NCBI GenBank assembly: GCA_003517915.1
Contig: DOZQ01000086.1
Location: 8,889-15,095, forward strand
Origin: Oscillospiraceae bacterium
Lineage (GTDB): Bacteria; Bacillota; Clostridia; Oscillospirales; Acutalibacteraceae
Direction: 5' to 3'
Length of the DNA: 6,207 bases
The notes below the pieces were generated by a model. It was given only the letters and a program-made list of their open reading frames with translations. It had not been told where the DNA came from and did no database searches. The position numbers and the translations under genes were made by a program. Of this stretch, positions 1-6,191 are shown in pieces; position 1 is the stretch's first letter; each line of letters begins with the position of its first letter.

Positions 1-360
1 GCTAAGTCAAAGGATGACGCGGTGAAAATCGCGAAATCGGTAATTTGCTCCCCGCTTGTGAAAACGGCGATGTTCGGCGCGGACGCCAACTGGGGCAGGG
101 TGCTGTGCGCCATAGGCTATGCCGGTGCTGACGTGGATATAAGCGGTGTGAGTGTGGCATTCTCATCGGAAAAAGGTCGGATATCTGTTTGTGAAAACGG
201 CGCGGGGATCTCGTTTTCGGAGGAAACCGCTAAGGGAATATTGATTGAGGACGAGATAAATATTGAGATCACGCTGAGTGATGGGCAGGCCGACGCGGCC
301 GCCTTCGGATGTGACCTGAGCTATGAATATGTGCGTATAAACGGGGACTACAGAACATGA
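1..360 (+). CDS. argJ: Glutamate N-acetyltransferase / amino-acid acetyltransferase ArgJ, C-terminal part (5' end outside window)
   Basis: The reading frame is open from base 1, so this is the last 119 residues of a protein that begins upstream. The GTG at 22 is an internal valine codon, not a start. ArgJ transfers acetyl from N-acetylornithine to glutamate, releasing ornithine and regenerating N-acetylglutamate; some family members also use acetyl-CoA. The visible part opens with the conserved stretch SKDDAVKIAKSV, followed by SPLVKTAMFGADANWGRV (about residues 17-33 here), a strong ArgJ signature, and ends in INGDYRT, close to the usual family C-terminus. The autocatalytic Ala-Thr cleavage site and nucleophilic threonine lie upstream of the window and cannot be checked. 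This segment would be in the beta chain after self-cleavage. The TGA stop overlaps a possible argB start as ATGA, suggesting coupled translation. Identity is very secure; whether the enzyme is mono- or bifunctional cannot be told. Confidence 0.95.
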   Translation, partial: AKSKDDAVKIAKSVICSPLVKTAMFGADANWGRVLCAIGYAGADVDISGVSVAFSSEKGRISVCENGAGISFSEETAKGILIEDEINIEITLSDGQADAAAFGCDLSYEYVRINGDYRT

Positions 361-1226
361 TGGGGGAAAATATGCTGCATCACAGTGAAGAGACGCGCGC
401 CGAGATTTTGGTGCAGGCGCTGCCTTACATCCAAAAATATTACAGCAAGACGGTCGTTATAAAATACGGCGGGGGCGCAATGGTAAGCGAGACGTTAAGG
501 CACGCGGTGATGACCGATATTGTGCTTTTGCAGCTTGTGGGGGTCAACGTGGTGCTGGTGCACGGCGGCGGGCCGGAGATAAGCGAAGTGCTCGAAAAAA
601 TGGGCAAGCCCAGCCGGTTTATAAGGGGCCTGAGATACACCGACGACGAAACCATGGACGCCGTGCAGATGGTGCTTGCCGGCAAGGTCAACAAAAATCT
701 GGTAAAGCTCATAGAAAGTAGCGGAGGCCGTGCGGTGGGTCTTTGCGGGTTGGACGGCGGCATGCTGCGCGCCCGCAAGCTGTCTGAGGATTTGGGGCAG
801 GTCGGTGAAATCGACGCGGTTAACGCGGGGATAATATCCGACATGCTGGGCTCGGGTTATATTCCCGTAATAGCTACTGTCGCGTCGGGAAGCGACGGCA
901 GCGTCTACAACATAAACGCCGACACGGCCGCCGCCGCCATAGCGGCCGAGCTTGGCGCTGAAAATCTCATACTCATGTCGGATATCAGGGGACTGCTGAG
1001 GGATAAGGACGACGAAAGCTCCCTTATCCCGGCGGTTCAGGTCAGCGAGGTTCCGGCACTTAAAAGCCAAAACATCATTTCGGGAGGAATGATCCCGAAA
1101 ATCGACTGCTGCGTCGAGGCGGTCCGCAGGGGGGTGCGAAAAACAACCATAATAGACGGGCGAATACCACATTCGATTTTGATCGAAATGCTTACCGATC
1201 AGGGCATAGGTACAATGTTTCATTAA
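357..1226 (+). CDS. argB: Acetylglutamate kinase ArgB
   Basis: Phosphorylates N-acetylglutamate with ATP, the usual control step of the cyclic arginine pathway, in the cytoplasm. It belongs to the amino acid kinase fold. With 289 residues it is normal in size. Visible motifs are KYGGGAM (about 36-42, phosphate-binding lysine and glycine loop), VHGGGPEI (68-75), GLRYT (91-95, substrate-binding arginine), YNINADTAA (184-192), MSDIRGLL (207-214) and SGGMIPK (242-248, second catalytic lysine), ending with IIDGRIPHSILIEM and GIGTMF. The roughly 30-residue N-terminal extension before KYGG, containing ALPYIQKYY, resembles the helix of hexameric, arginine-inhibited kinases, so feedback inhibition is inferred. 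Odd residues are L132 in GLCGLDGG, where relatives usually have lysine, and the third glycine in GGGAM, usually Asn or Ser. The start at 357 overlaps the argJ stop (ATGA). An in-frame ATG at 372 behind GGGGGA is a real alternative and would give 284 residues. Confidence 0.96.
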   Translation: MMGENMLHHSEETRAEILVQALPYIQKYYSKTVVIKYGGGAMVSETLRHAVMTDIVLLQLVGVNVVLVHGGGPEISEVLEKMGKPSRFIRGLRYTDDETMDAVQMVLAGKVNKNLVKLIESSGGRAVGLCGLDGGMLRARKLSEDLGQVGEIDAVNAGIISDMLGSGYIPVIATVASGSDGSVYNINADTAAAAIAAELGAENLILMSDIRGLLRDKDDESSLIPAVQVSEVPALKSQNIISGGMIPKIDCCVEAVRRGVRKTTIIDGRIPHSILIEMLTDQGIGTMFH

Positions 1227-1243
1227 TTCGCTATAAACAAAAC

Positions 1244-1250
1244 AGGAGGT
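1244..1250 (+). promoter_or_regulatory. Ribosome binding site of argD
   Basis: AGGAGGT is a perfect Shine-Dalgarno sequence, seven bases before the ATG at 1258. It decides the start, because the competing in-frame GTG at 1249 overlaps the site itself. This is the only gene of the arg cluster here with its own canonical site in a non-coding gap, which suggests independent initiation rather than coupling to argB. Confidence 0.9.
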
Positions 1251-1257
1251 GCTGACA

Positions 1258-2481
1258 ATGACTGCATATGACAAACTAGACTTTGAAGAACTTAAAAAAC
1301 TGGACGAAACATACATCATGCCGACTTACGCAAGATTTCCGCTTGCGATTGAAAGCGGCGCCGGGGCGGTCGCGCGTTCGACCGGGGGACGGGAATACAT
1401 AGATTTTACCTCCGGCATCGGGGTAAATTCCCTGGGCTTTGCCGACGCGGGACTGACAGACGCCGTAAAGGCGCAGGCCGAAAAGCTGCTGCACCACTCC
1501 AATTTATATATCTCGCCGGCGCAGATAAGGCTCGCGGAGCTGCTGCGCGGGGCGTCGGGGCTTGACAGGGTGTTCTTTTGCAGCTCGGGCGCGGAGGCGA
1601 ACGAATGCGCCATAAAGCTCGCGCGTAAATACAGCGCGGACAAATACGGCGGCGGGCGTTCGGATATAATCACCCTGCGAAACTCCTTTCACGGGCGCAC
1701 CGTTACCACCTTGTCCGCCACCGGGCAGGAAACGCTGCATAAGCATTTTTTCCCGTTTACCGAAGGCTTCTTTTACGCCGAGCCTAACAACATAGAGGAT
1801 ATGGAGGAAAAAATAACCCCGTCGGTATGCGCGGTGCTTATCGAACCGGTGCAGGGGGAGGGCGGCGTTGTGCCTCTGAACATCGAATATCTTACGGCGG
1901 TGCGTGAGCTGTGCGACAAAAACGATATTCTCATGATGCTCGACGAGGTGCAGACCGGAATCGGGCGCACCGGTAGCTTTTACGCGTTCCAGCAGATGGG
2001 GATAACCCCGGACGTCGTGACCTCCGCTAAGGGACTGGCCGGTGGGCTGCCTTTAGGCGCGTGTCTGGTCAAAAAAGAGCTGGGGGAGGTTTTCGCTCCG
2101 GGAGACCACGGGGCTACTTTCGGGGGCAATCCGCTGGCCTGCGCGGCGGCGGCCTATGTGGTCGAGACAGTTACCGCGCCGGGCTTTTTAAAGGCCGTGA
2201 CGCAAAAGGGCTGGTACCTGCGCGCGAAGCTTAAGCAGCTGCCGCTTGTCAGGGAGGTTCGCGGAAAGGGTCTGATGATAGGCCTGACGCTGGATGAAAT
2301 TGACTCCAAGACGGCGGCGCGCGCCTGCCACGAAAACGGACTTATGATACTTACCGCAAAAGCCCTGCTGCGGCTTTTGCCGCCGCTTAACATAACGCAG
2401 GAGGAAATGGACCGGGGGCTTGCCATACTGGGGGATGTGCTCTTGGCACTTGAAAAAAACAAGGGGGAAGATACGCTGTGA
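1258..2481 (+). CDS. argD: Acetylornithine aminotransferase ArgD (class III PLP enzyme)
   Basis: Converts N-acetylglutamate semialdehyde and glutamate to N-acetylornithine and 2-oxoglutarate using PLP; some relatives also act in lysine synthesis. The 407-residue product has the full class III layout: substrate-region SNLYISPAQ, SSGAEANE (about 109-116, phosphate-binding loop), NSFHGRT (142-148, aromatic residue stacking on PLP), EPVQGEGG (196-203), LDEVQTGIGRTG (228-239, D229 pairing with the PLP ring nitrogen), SAKGLAGGLPLGA (256-268, Schiff-base lysine K258) and GDHGATFGGNPLA (282-294). The C-terminal KALLRLLPPLNIT is also typical. The ATG at 1258 is chosen because AGGAGGT ends seven bases upstream; the in-frame GTG at 1249 lies inside that Shine-Dalgarno and is unlikely to be used. 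It follows argB by 31 bases, and its TGA overlaps the argF GTG. The ArgD assignment rests on motifs plus operon context, since ornithine and GABA aminotransferases share the same fold. Confidence 0.96.
   Translation: MTAYDKLDFEELKKLDETYIMPTYARFPLAIESGAGAVARSTGGREYIDFTSGIGVNSLGFADAGLTDAVKAQAEKLLHHSNLYISPAQIRLAELLRGASGLDRVFFCSSGAEANECAIKLARKYSADKYGGGRSDIITLRNSFHGRTVTTLSATGQETLHKHFFPFTEGFFYAEPNNIEDMEEKITPSVCAVLIEPVQGEGGVVPLNIEYLTAVRELCDKNDILMMLDEVQTGIGRTGSFYAFQQMGITPDVVTSAKGLAGGLPLGACLVKKELGEVFAPGDHGATFGGNPLACAAAAYVVETVTAPGFLKAVTQKGWYLRAKLKQLPLVREVRGKGLMIGLTLDEIDSKTAARACHENGLMILTAKALLRLLPPLNITQEEMDRGLAILGDVLLALEKNKGEDTL
2462..2470 (+). promoter_or_regulatory. Ribosome binding site of argF inside the argD 3' end
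   Basis: The purine-rich AGGGGGAAG lies within the last argD codons and ends seven bases before the GTG at 2478. It supports GTG as the argF start even though this overlaps the argD TGA stop by four bases (GTGA). Terminating argD ribosomes could also restart here. Confidence 0.6.
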
Positions 2482-3392
2482 AGCACCTGCTTAAAATGCT
2501 GGATCTGACCGGGGAGCAGATAAGTTCCATACTCAATTTGGCCGACCAGCTTAAATATGAACTGAAGCATGGCATAGCGCATCCGCATCTGGCGGGCAAG
2601 TCTCTGGGTATGATTTTTGAAAAGGCGTCCACCCGCACCCGCGTGTCGTTTGAAACCGGGATGTATCAGCTTGGGGGGCAGGCGTTGTTTCTTTCGGGCA
2701 ATGACATGCAGATAGGCAGGGGCGAGCCTGCGGAGGATACCGCCCGGGTGCTCTCCCGCTATTTAAGCGGCATCATGATAAGAACATTCAAGCAGGAGAT
2801 GGTGGAGACGCTGGCTCAGGCAGGGTCGATTCCGGTGATAAACGGGCTTACCGACCTGTCCCATCCCTGTCAGGTGCTTGCTGACCTTATGACCGTCAGG
2901 GAAAAGAAAGGCAGGCTCGAGGGCTTAAAGCTCTGCTTTATAGGCGACGGCAACAACATGATGAATTCGCTTATTGTCGGCGGGCTTAAATCCGGCATGA
3001 GTATTTCGGTGGCATGCCCGGTGGGATATGAGCCGCATGAGGCGGTAATTCAGTTTGCCGGGGAGCATGAAGACCGGTTTTCGCTGCACCGTGAGCCTTT
3101 AAAGGCCGCCGAGGACGCGGACGTCGTAATCACCGACGTCTGGGCATCGATGGGGCAGGAATCCGAGATAAAACGGCGGCGTGAGGCCTTCGCCGGATAT
3201 ATGGTCGACGAGGCGCTTATGGCAAGGGCTAAGCCGGACGCCATGGCTTTGCACTGCTTGCCCGCCCACCAGGGCGAGGAGATAAGTGTCGAAGTGTTTG
3301 AAAGCCATGCCGACGAAATTTTTGAAGAGGCCGAAAACCGTCTGCACGCGCAAAAGGCGGTTATGGTTATACTGATGAAAAACGAAGCCTAA
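2478..3392 (+). CDS. argF: Ornithine carbamoyltransferase ArgF
   Basis: Joins carbamoyl phosphate and ornithine to give citrulline in the cytoplasm. The 304-residue length is typical. The N-terminal carbamoyl-phosphate domain shows FEKASTRTRVSFE (47-59, STRTR at 51-55), GRGEPAEDTARVLSRY (80-95), R102 in MIRTF, and LSHPCQVLADL (127-137). The ornithine domain shows GDGNNMMNSL (156-165), TDVWASMGQE (219-228, the SMG loop that distinguishes ornithine from aspartate transcarbamylases), HCLPAHQGEE (259-268, C260 expected to contact ornithine) and ENRLHAQKAVM (286-296, R288). Relatives with HCLPAH commonly continue with Arg; here it is Gln265, which is not a known catalytic position. The GTG start at 2478 overlaps the argD stop as GTGA and lies behind AAGGGGGAAG. 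The anabolic role is inferred from the argJBD neighbours; no arcA- or arcC-like gene is present to suggest the catabolic deiminase pathway. Confidence 0.96.
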   Translation: MKHLLKMLDLTGEQISSILNLADQLKYELKHGIAHPHLAGKSLGMIFEKASTRTRVSFETGMYQLGGQALFLSGNDMQIGRGEPAEDTARVLSRYLSGIMIRTFKQEMVETLAQAGSIPVINGLTDLSHPCQVLADLMTVREKKGRLEGLKLCFIGDGNNMMNSLIVGGLKSGMSISVACPVGYEPHEAVIQFAGEHEDRFSLHREPLKAAEDADVVITDVWASMGQESEIKRRREAFAGYMVDEALMARAKPDAMALHCLPAHQGEEISVEVFESHADEIFEEAENRLHAQKAVMVILMKNEA

Positions 3393-3420
3393 GCGCCCTA
3401 ATCAAACTACAATAAGTGCC

Positions 3421-3429
3421 GGGGTGATC
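3421..3429 (+). promoter_or_regulatory. Extended ribosome binding site of the CPBP gene
   Basis: GGGGTGATC matches the complement of the 16S rRNA 3' end (AAAGGAGGTGATCC) at eight of nine positions, including the unbroken GGTGATC. It ends four bases before TTG at 3434; measured from the usual GGAGG core the distance is about nine bases. This long pairing may compensate for the weak TTG start and is the main reason for choosing it. Confidence 0.75.
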
Positions 3430-3433
3430 ATTC

Positions 3434-4123
3434 TTGAATTTACGCCAAAAGACCGGGTCGGAGCTGTCTTTTTCGCGATTGTTAATCTATTATGGCGCGC
3501 TTTTTGCGGTCTGGGTGGCCTGTACGTTTTTTTTGTTCCCCGCGGCGGACAGCTTAGCGGGGAACAAATGGATATTCGCATTGATTCACGGCGCTGTCAA
3601 AACGGCGGTCTGGGCGTTGCCTTTTGTGCTGCTGATAAAAAAATATGAACGCGACATGCTCTTTACCTTGAAAGGCATGTTTGTAAAATGGGAACGCCGG
3701 CTTTTATTTTTGCCGGTTTTTCTTGTTATCATCGCCTATTATCTTATCGGGGCGTATATATCATTTGGGGAAATAAGCGTGCATGCGGATTTTGATCCGG
3801 CAAATATAATCGGGACTGTTTTGGTCGCGGGCATTGTCGAGGAGCTGGTTTTTCGGGGATTTTTCCTGAATGCGCTTATGAAGATGATGAGCCGGGAAAA
3901 AGCCGCGGTTGTGACCGCGCTTATGTTTTTGGCCATCCATTTCCCGCTGTGGATTATGCAGGGAGTATTTTTAAACCCGCTGTCTGCTTTGCAGGCCTGC
4001 GCCGGCATAGCTTTGCTCAGTCTTTTATTCAGCCTGATGTTTGTTTATTCAAAAAACATCGTTGTTCCTGCATTAGCCCATATGCTGTGGAATTTTTTGG
4101 CGGTGTTTTTTTTCGGCAGATAA
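3434..4123 (+). CDS. CPBP-family (Rce1/ABI-like) intramembrane metalloprotease, substrate unknown
   Basis: A 229-residue, strongly hydrophobic protein with about six to seven membrane segments (roughly 16-35, 47-67, 91-110, 124-147, 157-172, 184-205, 208-227). It carries the three CPBP motifs in order: EELVFRGFF (136-144, paired glutamates and arginine of EExxxR), FLAIH (165-169, FxxxH) and HMLWN (216-220, HxxxN). In Rce1-type enzymes these residues form the glutamate/histidine catalytic centre inside the membrane, so the protein is probably active rather than degenerate. Bacterial family members have been linked to bacteriocin self-immunity, peptide maturation and signalling, but most, including this one, have no assigned substrate. 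TTG is taken as start because GGGGTGATC lies just upstream and the next in-frame methionine is residue 75, which would remove the first membrane segments. It sits 41 bases after argF and 37 bases before the recG ATG, with no terminator seen. The gene looks more T-rich than its neighbours, at least partly from Phe and Leu codons. Confidence 0.9.
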   Translation: MNLRQKTGSELSFSRLLIYYGALFAVWVACTFFLFPAADSLAGNKWIFALIHGAVKTAVWALPFVLLIKKYERDMLFTLKGMFVKWERRLLFLPVFLVIIAYYLIGAYISFGEISVHADFDPANIIGTVLVAGIVEELVFRGFFLNALMKMMSREKAAVVTALMFLAIHFPLWIMQGVFLNPLSALQACAGIALLSLLFSLMFVYSKNIVVPALAHMLWNFLAVFFFGR

Positions 4124-4148
4124 CCGAACGTGCCGGGTGTTTAAACGG

Positions 4149-4156
4149 GGAGGTGA
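4149..4156 (+). promoter_or_regulatory. Ribosome binding site of recG
   Basis: GGAGGTGA, within the longer GGGGAGGTGACC, lies four bases before the ATG at 4161 (about seven bases from the GGAGG core). It fixes the recG start and rules against the upstream GTG at 4137, which would place this site inside the coding sequence. Confidence 0.9.
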
Positions 4157-4160
4157 CCAG

Positions 4161-6191
4161 ATGAGCTATCTTGACCGGCCGCTGAATGCCCTAAAGGGCA
4201 TAGGTGAGCAGCGCGCGAAGCTTTTTAAAAAGCTCGGGGTCACTGATATTTACTCTTTGCTGACTTTTTTCCCCCGCGCCTATGAAGACTGGAGCCCGGT
4301 GCCCATCGCCGAGGCTCCGTTCGACCGGCCCTGCTGTATAAAAGCGGAGGTTATCTGCGAGGTCACCGCGCATTATATCCGCGAGGGTATGACCCTTTAT
4401 AAAACCGTCTGTTCTGACGGAGAAGGTCGCCTCGAGCTAACCATATTCAACAACCGCTATGCCGCCGCCCGGTTAAAGCCGGGACGCGAATACCTGTTTT
4501 ACGGCAGTGCCGGAGGCGGGCTTTTGAGGCGGGAAATGGCCAGCCCTGAGATAAGAGATCCGGGCGGCGGAGCGCTGAATCCAGTCTACCGAAGCACGGC
4601 GGGGCTTTCCACCCGAATCATTGAAAACGCGGTGAAGGTGCTGCTGCGTTCTCTTCCTCCCGGAATTCCCGACTGCCTTTCTCCCGAAATTCTGAAGGAG
4701 CACGGCCTTCTGAGATGGTATGACGCGGTGAAAAACATCCATTTCCCGGCAGACGGGGAGGCGCTTGAAAATGCCCGGAAGCGCCTTATCTTTGAAGAGC
4801 TGTTTGTTTTGCAGCTAGGACTTTTGCGCCGTAAAAGCCGTAATCTGGCCGCGAACGCGGCGCCTCTGCAAGAGGATTTCACCGTGGGGTTCGCCAGCTT
4901 TCTTCCATTTGCCCTGACTGGGGCGCAGACCCGCGCGATAAGTGACGCCGTGAGCGATATGCGCGGGAAGCATCCCATGAACCGGCTTATTCAGGGGGAT
5001 GTGGGCTCGGGCAAAACCGCGGTCGCGGCGGCGGCGGCTTACAATGTGATAAAAAACGGATATCAGGCGGTCATGATGGCTCCCACCGAAATTTTGGCCG
5101 AACAGCATTATCGCTCGGTTTCCGAATTATTTGCAGAAACCGGCGTGAGCGTGGGGCTGCTTACCGGCTCGACCTCCGCGCGTGAAAAAAAACTGATTGC
5201 CGGGCGGCTGGAATCCGGTGAGCTGGATTTTATTGTCGGCACCCACGCGCTTACCGAGGACTATGTGCGCTTTAAGCGCTTGGGTCTGGCGGTTACCGAC
5301 GAGCAGCACCGGTTCGGGGTCGCGCAGCGAGCCTTACTCTACGCCAAGGGGGAAAATCCCCACCTTATGGTTATGTCCGCCACTCCTATTCCCCGAACGC
5401 TGTCGCTGATGATCTACGGGGATTTGGACGTCTCGCTTTTGGACGAGATGCCGGCCGGCAGAAAAAAAATCGAAACCTACGCAGTGGGTACCAAGCTGCG
5501 CCCACGGGTTTACAATTATATAAAAAAGCATTTGGACGAGGGTTTACAGGGATATATCGTTTGTCCAGCGGTAGAAGAGGGGGACACCGGGCTTGTTTCC
5601 GCCGAGGAATATTATGAAAAGCTTAGAAACGGCGTTTTCCGGGAGTATAATCTTGGCCTGCTGCATGGCCGTATGAAAGCATCCCGGAAAGATCAGGTCA
5701 TGCGCGCGTTTGCCAGTGGCGAGATACAGTTGCTTATAGCCACAACCGTAATCGAGGTCGGTATCGACGTTAAAAACGCGGTGATCATAGTCATAGAAAA
5801 CGCCGAGAGGTTTGGGCTGTCACAGCTGCATCAGCTGCGCGGCCGGGTCGGGCGCGGGGAGCATGCCTCCAGTTGTATTTTGATTTCAGGCGCGGAGAAT
5901 GAATCGGGGAGGCGGCTTGAAGTTTTGTGTAAAACCGCCGACGGATTTAAAATCGCCGAAGAAGATTTGAAGCTGCGCGGGCCGGGGGATTTTTTCGGAC
6001 GGCGCCAGCACGGCTTGCCTCAGCTTAAAATCGCCGATATTTTGCAGGATACCGGGCTGCTGAGCGCGGCCAAAGATACCGCCGTACGGCTACTTAAAAA
6101 CGATCCCGAGCTTTCCGCTCCCGCTCATATACCTCTGGCCTTGCAAACCGAGCGGCTTTTTTCCGATATCGGCGAGGGCTCACTTAATTGA
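4161..6191 (+). CDS. recG: ATP-dependent DNA helicase/translocase RecG
   Basis: Double-strand DNA translocase that reverses stalled replication forks and branch-migrates Holliday junctions and D-/R-loops. The 676-residue length is normal for RecG. The N-terminal wedge region begins with LKGIGEQRAKLFKKLGV and FFPRAYEDWS, followed by an OB-like segment (about 60-120) that grips the junction. Superfamily 2 motifs are all present: GDVGSGKT (279-286, Walker A, K285), MAPTEILAEQHY (306-317), TGSTS and GTHAL, DEQHRFG (380-386, Walker B-type DEQH box), MSATPIPRT (405-413), LLHGRM, IATTVIEVGIDV and QLHQLRGRVGRG (555-566, motif VI). The TRG region follows (about 590-625: DLKLRGPGDFFGRRQHGLP). The ATG at 4161 is chosen because GGAGGTGA precedes it closely; the in-frame GTG at 4137 lies upstream of that site. 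It may be co-transcribed with the CPBP gene. In Clostridia recG is often followed by rsmD and coaD, which would lie beyond the window if that holds here. Confidence 0.98.
   Translation: MSYLDRPLNALKGIGEQRAKLFKKLGVTDIYSLLTFFPRAYEDWSPVPIAEAPFDRPCCIKAEVICEVTAHYIREGMTLYKTVCSDGEGRLELTIFNNRYAAARLKPGREYLFYGSAGGGLLRREMASPEIRDPGGGALNPVYRSTAGLSTRIIENAVKVLLRSLPPGIPDCLSPEILKEHGLLRWYDAVKNIHFPADGEALENARKRLIFEELFVLQLGLLRRKSRNLAANAAPLQEDFTVGFASFLPFALTGAQTRAISDAVSDMRGKHPMNRLIQGDVGSGKTAVAAAAAYNVIKNGYQAVMMAPTEILAEQHYRSVSELFAETGVSVGLLTGSTSAREKKLIAGRLESGELDFIVGTHALTEDYVRFKRLGLAVTDEQHRFGVAQRALLYAKGENPHLMVMSATPIPRTLSLMIYGDLDVSLLDEMPAGRKKIETYAVGTKLRPRVYNYIKKHLDEGLQGYIVCPAVEEGDTGLVSAEEYYEKLRNGVFREYNLGLLHGRMKASRKDQVMRAFASGEIQLLIATTVIEVGIDVKNAVIIVIENAERFGLSQLHQLRGRVGRGEHASSCILISGAENESGRRLEVLCKTADGFKIAEEDLKLRGPGDFFGRRQHGLPQLKIADILQDTGLLSAAKDTAVRLLKNDPELSAPAHIPLALQTERLFSDIGEGSLN

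Noticed and set aside
925..948. GC-rich inverted repeat CGGCCGC/GCGGCCG with a 10-base loop in argB
   Set aside because: It falls on a run of alanine codons following NINADT, where GCC/GCG usage generates such pairings by chance.
1172..1187. Inverted repeat TTCGAT-TTTG-ATCGAA near the 3' end of argB
   Set aside because: Only six base pairs, within conserved coding sequence and with no T-tract, so it is neither a terminator nor a recognised operator.
495..1319. 274-codon open frame on the minus strand opposite argB and the start of argD
   Set aside because: It lies opposite clearly conserved genes, has low-complexity composition rich in His, Arg and Ala with no recognisable domain, and crosses the argB/argD gap. 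It is most likely a by-product of codon bias on the coding strand.
3368..3373. TATACT as a -10 promoter element for the CPBP gene in the argF 3' end
   Set aside because: The sequence 17 bases upstream (CACGCG) has no resemblance to a -35 element, so an internal promoter is not supported.
3430..3441. ATTCTTGAATTT as a possible ArgR operator upstream of the CPBP gene
   Set aside because: ARG boxes have TGAAT and ATTCA arms facing the other way around an AT-rich centre. Here the order is reversed and only one half-site resembles the consensus. No full ARG box was found in the window.
3424..3648. 74-codon plus-strand frame starting at a GTG inside the CPBP ribosome binding site
   Set aside because: It is out of frame with the well-supported CPBP gene, its GTG overlaps the Shine-Dalgarno, and its translation shows no family features.
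3949..4164. 71-codon plus-strand frame bridging the CPBP 3' end and the recG start
   Set aside because: It overlaps the third CPBP motif in another frame, has no ribosome binding site that I could see, and its product has no recognisable content. Its stop overlapping the recG ATG looks accidental.
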